A stretch of 64,000 nt of DNA from Ctenosaura bakeri (lineage: Eukaryota > Chordata > Lepidosauria > Squamata > Iguanidae). The first letter of the stretch is position 1. Each line of letters starts with the position of its first letter. The position numbers and the translations under genes are program-made. Shown in pieces: positions 58,201 through 64,000 of the stretch. The DNA lies in assembly GCA_948474755.1 (NCBI GenBank), contig CAOLHI010001439.1:310001-374000 (forward strand). The letters are read 5' to 3'. The notes below the pieces were generated by a model. The model was not told where the DNA came from. It did no database searches and worked only from the letters and a program-made list of their open reading frames with translations.

Positions 58201-60615
58201 TGTTCTTCATTATCTCTTGTGTTCTCCAGGTAGCAAGGGACCGGGTTGTGAAAAATTGGAAGTTTGTGGAGGCTTTGGAAAATGTGGACTCAGACTATGG
58301 CTCGGGCTATCCTAATGGTAAATTCCTACTTTACTTTTGCATAGCTTGAGAAAAGAACCCATCACCTGAATTTGCAGCCACAAGATACTGCCAGAGCTTT
58401 CAGCTTATGAAACTTTAAAAGACAGTTGGACAAACACATAAAGGATAAATGTTGCAGGAGTCTTGTTCAGGGTACTAGTCTGGAAAATGTGCCCCTTTCC
58501 AGGATACCCCATACCACCACTCATGCCATGGTTATTGGTCTTTTCCTACAATAGTCAGCATTCTCTGTCCTCTGAGCACTTTCCATCTTACTGAGTTGTT
58601 CTTAATTTTTACTCTCTTCTATTAGGGCTTTTTCCCTCTCCACAAGAAAGGTTTTCCCCCTCCCAAGCTTGCTGTATATCTCCCTTTTGTATGTGGATGT
58701 GGATTGTGGCCACATAAGACTCCATACTTGAAATTCTGCCTCTGAATCATGGGGGTTCTAGTCACAACATAGTCAGAAGGCAGAAGGTTGGGGAAGGCTG
58801 ATGTAGAGAATGAATTTAAGCAAAGGCAGAAGTTCAGAGGTAGCATACCACTGAATATCAGCTGCTGGAGAAGAATAGTTGAAATGGGCCATTTCCCAAG
58901 AGATATCTCCAACTGTAAGATACTTTCTACTCCTGCTCACCTACCTTTCTAAGACATTGAGCCAAGACATAGATGCCATGGGCCTGACTCGTAGGCCTGA
59001 ATTTCCTGACTGCTGTTCAGCTGTAAAGGGACATATCAAGTATTGCACACATTATGAGTGCAGGAGCAGGCAAGGACAGAACTTGGAGGCATTCTGTTTC
59101 CCATTCTTTCATTTATGTTGACCTCTGTTCTTGCAGAGCTAGCAGGAGAACCTGGGAATCCAAGGTGAGATTCCATCTTAGAGACAGCTGCAAATACTAA
59201 TCCTGTTTCTTGGACATCTATTCTTTTTTTTTTAAATCTTGTTGCTTCACTAGATCCCAAGACTAAAGAGTGGCTCACGCAAAGTTTGGAACCTGTATTT
59301 GGCTACCCACAGTTTGTACGATTCAGTTGGAGTACAGCTCAGATTATCCTGGAGAACAAAGCTGTGCCTGTTCGCTGGTAAGTGGGAAGGAAAGAGCTGT
59401 CAGACCATGGGATGATGGAGGTGGTTTGTAATGGGAAATCAAGGGAAGTATGGAACCTGCGAAGAAGCAGCAGCGGCAAACAATGATCAGTCAAGATTGC
59501 CTTTGGGAGTTTTGGATTCACAGAAAGGAACAGGCTTTTTGTAAAGTGGCCATAGAGGGGGCTGTTGATTATGAAAAACACAGCGCAGTGGTCGCAACAG
59601 TGTGGCAGGGCACTGAGTACATGGGCAACGGAAATGGCCACTGGCAATGCTGTCTGAGATATTCTGAGAATTCTCAACGAAAGAGTGACTTTTCTAAGAT
59701 CTGGAGCTGAGGAGGAGGATTATTTGAGCTGCATGGATCTGCCAAGTGACTATGGGGCTCGTTGCTTTTTGTTCTTTTATCAGCTCTGAGCAAGGAGATC
59801 TCTTTCTCCCTAGATCCTCCCTTTGATACTGGCTTGCTCTGCTAACTCCTCCATGTTTGGCTCACTACTTGACTTCATTGTGGATGTGGTCTGTTGAGAG
59901 TACTGCAGCATTCCAGCCAGAAAACAGTGGTGTTAAAAGATGGCTGTGACTCCCCTTGTTAATTCCCACAGGTCTTGGGATTCTAGTGAACAGCTCCCCC
60001 ATTCAGTCCCAGGGACTGCCTGTGTCCTCAATGCCTTCCATCTCAAACCAACTTTGGCAGGCAGGCAGGCAGGCAGGCAGGATGCCCCAGGAGGGGCTGG
60101 AGATGCAGCCAGTTCCCTCTGTCCTAGTTAGATGGGACAGGAATCCTGTATTAGCTTTTTAAGAGAAGCAGAGTCTAGGTGCCAAATCACCTACTTTCTG
60201 TCTAGGCTGTTGGAATGCAATGAAGTTCAGTGCTTGTAGCAAGTGGGAAAGGCTGGAATCTAAAATCATGGAGTGTTACTCTCAAGAAGCAAGATGCAGA
60301 GCAGAGTGGGAGAAAATGCAGAGTTTAGAAAATTGACTTTTCTTGGACTCTTGACTCCAGGAATCCCTTAGCCAGCATGGCCAGCAGCCTTTTGCAGTCC
60401 AAAAAAGGGAATTTTCCAAATTTTTAAGCAGCTACACCTAGATCCTTCATTTCTTTTCATCTCTCTGTGTCTCCAGGGATGATACTGAGGATGAACCATC
60501 CCAGAAGAATGCACAATCCCTCCTGAGCTACTTTGCCCGGAAAGACAGTCCCACCAAGCGCCCTTCCCACCGCTTTTTTTATGAACGCAAGCTTGAAACA
60601 GTGACAAGCCTGTAG
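52122..60615 (+). CDS. RNASEH2A: Ribonuclease H2 subunit A (eight coding exons)
   Basis: Joining 52122-52248, 53190-53261, 53436-53562, 57476-57563, 57648-57785, 58230-58317, 59254-59377 and 60477-60615 gives 300 residues (human about 299). This is the catalytic subunit of nuclear RNase H2, which cuts RNA in RNA:DNA hybrids and starts removal of single ribonucleotides from DNA, in complex with subunits B and C. Seen: DEAGRGP with Asp34 and Glu35, VFVDTVG with Asp142, KAD with Asp170, and the substrate-sensing DYGSGYPND with Tyr211. These four acidic residues are the type-2 RNase H catalytic set; those after exon 3 are shifted by one relative to human by an extra residue near AAKDFVGW. The C-terminus ends ETVTSL as in mammals. 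All junctions are GT-AG and close the frame. Confidence 0.97.
52517..52696. mobile_element. Palindromic MITE (family A) in RNASEH2A intron 1
   Basis: A 180-base inverted repeat with GGCC termini and a few arm mismatches. It lies about 270 bases after the first RNASEH2A splice donor. The flanking bases do not give a clear target duplication. Confidence 0.85.
53190..53261 (+). CDS. RNASEH2A: RNASEH2A exon 2
   Basis: 72 bases encoding [14 protein letters not shown] to LKVA, after the pyrimidine-rich acceptor TTTCTTTCCAG. Donor GCAG/gtaaaa. Confidence 0.96.
53436..53562 (+). CDS. RNASEH2A: RNASEH2A exon 3
   Basis: 127 bases encoding [14 protein letters not shown] to [12 protein letters not shown] plus two bases of Arg109. 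Acceptor TCCTTTTAG, donor GGCG/gtgagc. One codon longer than human within KLDAAKDF. Confidence 0.96.
55280..55515 (-). mobile_element. 5S rRNA-derived SINE in RNASEH2A intron 3
   Basis: The plus strand shows CTTCAAGCCACCTATC, ATGAATTTCATAGGGTTTTC and GGTGGTTTTGCCAGTTCC, then AGAGCACCTGATA, GATCTCCCATCCGAGTATTA and CCTGCTTAGTTTCC. The order is that of an inverted 5S gene fused to the SINE body. Confidence 0.85.
56694..56925 (+). mobile_element. tRNA-derived SINE in RNASEH2A intron 3
   Basis: GCAGTGCAGTGGTTTGAGTA and GGATTTGAATTCC are the promoter boxes. CTTGCCAAGAAAACATTGTG and GACTTAAAGGCGCACAGTGA form the 3' part. It contains a run of ten C residues. Confidence 0.85.
57068..57195. mobile_element. 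Family-B MITE in RNASEH2A intron 3
   Basis: CCGGGGTGAGGAACATTTGA, then TTCAACTCCCAGAAGCC, CAGCCAGCATGACCAATG and GGCAGTTGTAAGCCAAAACA make a nearly complete copy with CCGGGG-type outer ends. Confidence 0.7.
57476..57563 (+). CDS. RNASEH2A: RNASEH2A exon 4
   Basis: 88 bases after TTTTTTGTTGCAG, encoding [16 protein letters not shown] to VQIAK. Donor AAAG/gtgagc, phase 0. Confidence 0.96.
57648..57785 (+). CDS. RNASEH2A: RNASEH2A exon 5
   Basis: 138 bases, 46 whole codons, encoding [13 protein letters not shown] to VSAASICAK. It contains catalytic Asp142 and Asp170. Acceptor CCTCTTTCAG, donor CAAG/gtaaat. Confidence 0.97.
58230..58317 (+). CDS. RNASEH2A: RNASEH2A exon 6
   Basis: 88 bases encoding [14 protein letters not shown] to SDYGSGYPN and the first base of Asp214. 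It contains Tyr211 of the GYPND motif. Acceptor TGTTCTCCAG, donor AATG/gtaaat. Confidence 0.97.
59254..59377 (+). CDS. RNASEH2A: RNASEH2A exon 7
   Basis: 124 bases encoding [20 protein letters not shown] to NKAVPVR and two bases of Trp255. Acceptor TTGCTTCACTAG, donor GCTG/gtaagt. Confidence 0.96.
60057..60081 (+). repeat. (GGCA)n microsatellite in RNASEH2A intron 7
   Basis: Six GGCA units. It lies far from both splice sites. Confidence 0.9.
60477..60615 (+). CDS. RNASEH2A: RNASEH2A exon 8 and stop
   Basis: 139 bases to the TAG at 60613-60615. It encodes the acidic linker DDTEDEPSQ, then QSLLSYFA and the conserved end [16 protein letters not shown]. Acceptor TGTGTCTCCAG. Confidence 0.96.
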
Positions 60616-60870
60616 GGGGCAGCAGCTTACTCCCATCAAGTTGGAATAATCTTTCTGAGCCCACAGGAAACTACTGCGTTGTTGCTTTGTTTTTAATTGG
60701 AGGTTGTAAATTCCTTTTGCCAGAACTGCAGAAGGAACTGTGGATTAACAGGCAGGCACATAATCTATCAGAGGAATGGACTAGTCGAGTTTCCATCTTT
60801 TGGGAGGCCTTTGTACTTCTGTTTTCTACTCCTTTTTAATTAATAAATTCAAAACACCAACAACTGGAAG
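60616..60870 (+). other. RNASEH2A: RNASEH2A 3' untranslated region
   Basis: About 250 bases with AATAAA at 60842-60847. A second AATAAA near 60912 could serve as an alternative end. Confidence 0.8.
60842..60847 (+). terminator. RNASEH2A: RNASEH2A polyadenylation signal
   Basis: A canonical AATAAA in an AT-rich setting, followed 30 bases later by TGTTCTGTTC, a plausible downstream U/GU element. Confidence 0.75.
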
Positions 60871-63800
60871 TTCTGTTCTGTTCAAACTGGTCACTAATAG
60901 TGCTGGTGAGTAATAAATGTTGATCAAAAAGGGACTGAGGTGTGGCAAGACCATGTGTGTGTAAATTCATGTAAACAAGGCCAGGAGTCAGTTCCAAGTC
61001 CACACTGTGTATGTGTGCATGTGTACATACTCATTGCAACCAAAAATGGCTGATTTTCCCAAAAGCGTCCTTGGTGGGGCAAAACAAGGTGTGTGTATGG
61101 GAGGATGCACCTCATTTTAAAGGAGAGCCCCATGCCTTGGAACCTTCACAAATTGTGCTTCTGTTTTCTTTATTGAAAAAAAAGTATTTGAGGTTCACAA
61201 AATTTGGTGGGAGGGTCTACCTATGCCATGTAGACCATGTATTGACCACCTTTGCTGTAAGGGAAGGATTATATTTTTATTTAAATGAGATGACATCTCA
61301 CGTAGGAAGCAGTGCCATACCAAGCGATGCAAAAGTTTGTGTGTCTGTATGTGTCTTCATGTTGCCTATGAACTCATGGCAACCCCATGAATTTCATAGG
61401 TTTTCCTGAGGCAAGGGATAGTCAGATGTGGTTTTGCCAGCTTCTTCCTCTGAACTATTGCCTACAGCACCTGGTATTCAGTGGTAGTTTTCCAGTTCAG
61501 TACTAACCAGAGCTGGCACTGCTTAGTTTCCAAGATCAGATGAGATCTGGCGCCTTTAGGATATATAGGCCCTTTGGAAGTGCAAAATTACTCTCTTTGT
61601 TCTGTTCTTCTGCCTGAGGCAAAAGGTTTCCCATTTTCTCCAGTGTGGTTGGGGGATTCAAGTGGGGCATCTTGTCCTATTGGCCTGGAAAATGGCCACA
61701 ACCTGCATGTCTGTGTTTTTGAGACTGGGCTACTTTGAGCTTCCATTAATAAGCAAGTGAAAGTACCATTAATAAAGCCTCCTCAGTTAAGAATGGTCTG
61801 TTGTTTCCATATTACCATTCACCTCTTTCAAATGCTCCATCTTGAACTGTACACTGTTCTGATGCTACTAAATGAAATAAAGAAATGTCCCAAATGTCTT
61901 TAGTATATGTCCTGATACTATAAAATGCCAGTCCAGTGCAATGGCTAAGAGTGTAAACTGGGGAGTCTTCTTGTGAATTCCTAATTTAGATAATCAGTTT
62001 GTTAGTTGGCCTCAACCTCAGTTCTTTTCCAACTATGTGGGAGTGAAATTTACCTATTTTCCTGGGCTATTTTAGGGCTTATTGAGATAATGCAAGTAAA
62101 ACAGATTGAATAATCTGAAGCAATACCCAAATGCTGAGCATGGTTACTGCTTCTACTTGGCAGTGAAATTACAGTCATCCCTCCACATTCACTAGAGTAA
62201 AGGGCACAGGACCCCTGTGAAAGTGGAAAACTGTGAATAAAATCTTGGCCCTCCCAAACTATATTTAACACACACAAAAAAATATGATCACCATATTCAA
62301 CCCACCATGAATTCCTTTGAGGCATCAGGGTTCTTTCACAAGGCAGAAGTGGCTGGCTGGTGGGGCTTACTGCCACCTCCACTGCTGCCCCACACCATTT
62401 TTAATTTTCACGAAGCTTGCAGTTGCTATTAAAAATGGCACAGAGAGGCAGCAGAGGTGACAGCAAATACACCATGATTAATCAAATCTGCAAAAGTGAA
62501 ACCCACAAATGTGAAAGGCTGACTGTAAATTGCCTCTGTAGAGTGGAGTCTCATCATTTCCAGTTTTCAAATGACCTTTACTTTTAACAGTTATCTTTCT
62601 GGCTCGGCCACCTCTTTTCTGTTGAGCAGTTTCATCCCTTCTCACTTCCTGAGCTTCGCGCACACTGCTCTACAATGAGTTCCATCTTTTTCTGTTTCTT
62701 TCCCATCTCTGTGTATAATGCAACCTCCTCTTTGCTTGACAGGGTCTCCCCCTACAACCACTTTTGTTTTCCTTTAAGAAAGGATTGGGCAAACTGCAAG
62801 GCTCCTGATACTGTTTGACTCCCAGCATTTTTTGTTGTTGGCTTTGCCAGTTAAGATGGATAAGAGTTGCATTCCAACACTATCTGCAGAACAGCACTGT
62901 TGCCCAATCCTGCTTTCAGACCTTCAACTTCTGCTTCCTTATCAAAGCTTCTCTTGAATTAGCTAAACATGACTCCTCTCTGTTTCTCCTCCATCCTCTC
63001 CTCACTTCTCCATCTGTCTTAACTATCCGTCTCCCTCCACAGACACACTCCCCGTCCCTCTTTGTTGAGCAGAGGCTGTGTTACGTCATAACTACTGTTC
63101 AGCAGTATTAGACAGTAGTCTATGTGTTCAGCAGCCTACAACAGGGCCTGTTGCATTTATAATGCAGGCATGAACAAGAGCAGGCTAGACCAGGCAAAGA
63201 GGAATAAAATGGAACAGTGGCTAAGGAGACATTTTGTTTTGGAGAAAATAGGGAGAAAGATCCTAACTGATCCCAAATATATTTTTTGTGTCATTTGGAA
63301 AATAGAATCTCTAGCATCATTGATATCTTAAAAACTGACATTTTGCACTATGGGTATTGAAACTGCTTCTGACAGTGCTCCCTCCCATTTCATTAAATTT
63401 GCTTTGCTATTCTGTCCAGAATCTAGAAAGCTAGGGAAAGAGGAGGTCCTCTTTTTGGAAGAACTGCTGTTTCTGCGAGGTGGTTAAAGAGGAGCCACTC
63501 CAGACTACTGATTTCCTTACAAACTGTTTTAACACACATACATTTTTATTTTTCTCACAAGTATAGGTAGGTTTGAAACGGAGCATAATGTGCTATGTGA
63601 TGCAAACATGCTGAAAAAGCAAGGGCATAAAAAGGCAGCTGAGCAAGCAGGGTGCATGGGTGAGTCTATTTTGGATAAGAGAATGAACAATCTTATGAAC
63701 AGAATTTGCACTGTGTCTGTACCTGAATACACGAGGTTTGTTTTGTTCTTCAAGAAATGCTACATAAAGGTATAGGCAGCACAGGCATGAGGACTCTTGA

Positions 63801-64000
63801 GCTCTCTCACCCCTCCACCACCATTAAGTGATTAAAAAATATACACACTGCATTATTAAAATTACATGCAATCTATATCTCTCTGTATGTGGTGTGCAAT
63901 CTCTTTTCAACTACCTCTGGCAGCATTTGCATAAAAATTAAATTTAATAGAGTAGCAGCTATTCCTCTTTGAGTAACTGCAGCTTTTTGGGAGTGCCAGC
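60871..64000. other. Downstream flank of RNASEH2A
   Basis: Contains the 5S-type SINE at 61339 and unassigned sequence. In mammals RTBDN and MAST1 follow; no exon of either was recognised in these 3 kb. Confidence 0.55.
61339..61575 (-). mobile_element. 5S rRNA-derived SINE downstream of RNASEH2A
   Basis: This is the clearest 5S head in the window: CCTACAGCACCTGGTATTC, AGTACTAACCAGAGC, CTGCTTAGTTTCCAAGATCA and GATGAGATCTGGCGCC, matching inverted 5S rRNA. The tail side has ATGAATTTCATAGG. Confidence 0.88.

Noticed and set aside
61440..61570. Possible 5S rRNA gene
   Set aside because: Only a diverged 5S-like segment joined to a SINE body; too degraded to be a functional 5S gene.
1..64000. CRISPR arrays, operons, ribosome binding sites or prophage
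   Set aside because: The DNA is vertebrate nuclear sequence; no spaced direct-repeat array or bacterial gene is present.

Overview
The window is nuclear DNA from a vertebrate, most likely a squamate reptile and probably an iguanian lizard. Genes are split by GT-AG introns, promoters sit in CpG islands, and the intergenic DNA is filled with CR1 and L2-like LINEs, tRNA-derived and 5S rRNA-derived SINEs, and small palindromic DNA transposons. The repeat mix points to squamates from general knowledge. The species cannot be fixed from sequence alone.

Three protein-coding genes are supported, in the order JUNB (+), PRDX2 (-), RNASEH2A (+). From memory this is the same order and orientation as on human chromosome 19p13, so the block looks conserved. 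JUNB is a single-exon AP-1 bZIP gene at 22783-23793, with a TATA box, a CpG island and a putative serum/cAMP-response enhancer about 1.6 kb downstream of its stop codon. PRDX2 has five coding exons between 43399 and 37191 on the minus strand, encodes 198 residues, and has a non-coding first exon under a TATA box near 48388. RNASEH2A has eight coding exons between 52122 and 60615 and encodes 300 residues with all four catalytic acidic residues. Reading frame and intron phase close exactly across every junction of both spliced genes.

Layout: 1-21.6 kb is gene-poor and repeat-rich, with a broken CR1 at 10.6-11.9 kb and an L2-like LINE at 16.6-18.7 kb. The JUNB island covers 21.7-25.5 kb. A gene-poor spacer runs from 25.5 to 36.9 kb. 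PRDX2 occupies 36.9-48.4 kb. L2-like LINE pieces and AT-rich duplications fill 48.4-51.9 kb. RNASEH2A occupies 52.0-60.9 kb. The last 3 kb hold a 5S-type SINE and no gene that I can recognise.

The three genes are not a pathway. JUNB is an immediate-early transcription factor, PRDX2 a cytosolic peroxidase, and RNASEH2A the catalytic subunit of RNase H2. I found no undescribed biological system. The observations most worth checking are the JUNB downstream SRE/CRE cluster, a Tyr-to-Phe change in the PRDX2 C-terminal YF motif, a palindromic transposon family whose two arms share copy-specific changes, and two SINE classes with different heads but a common 3' half.
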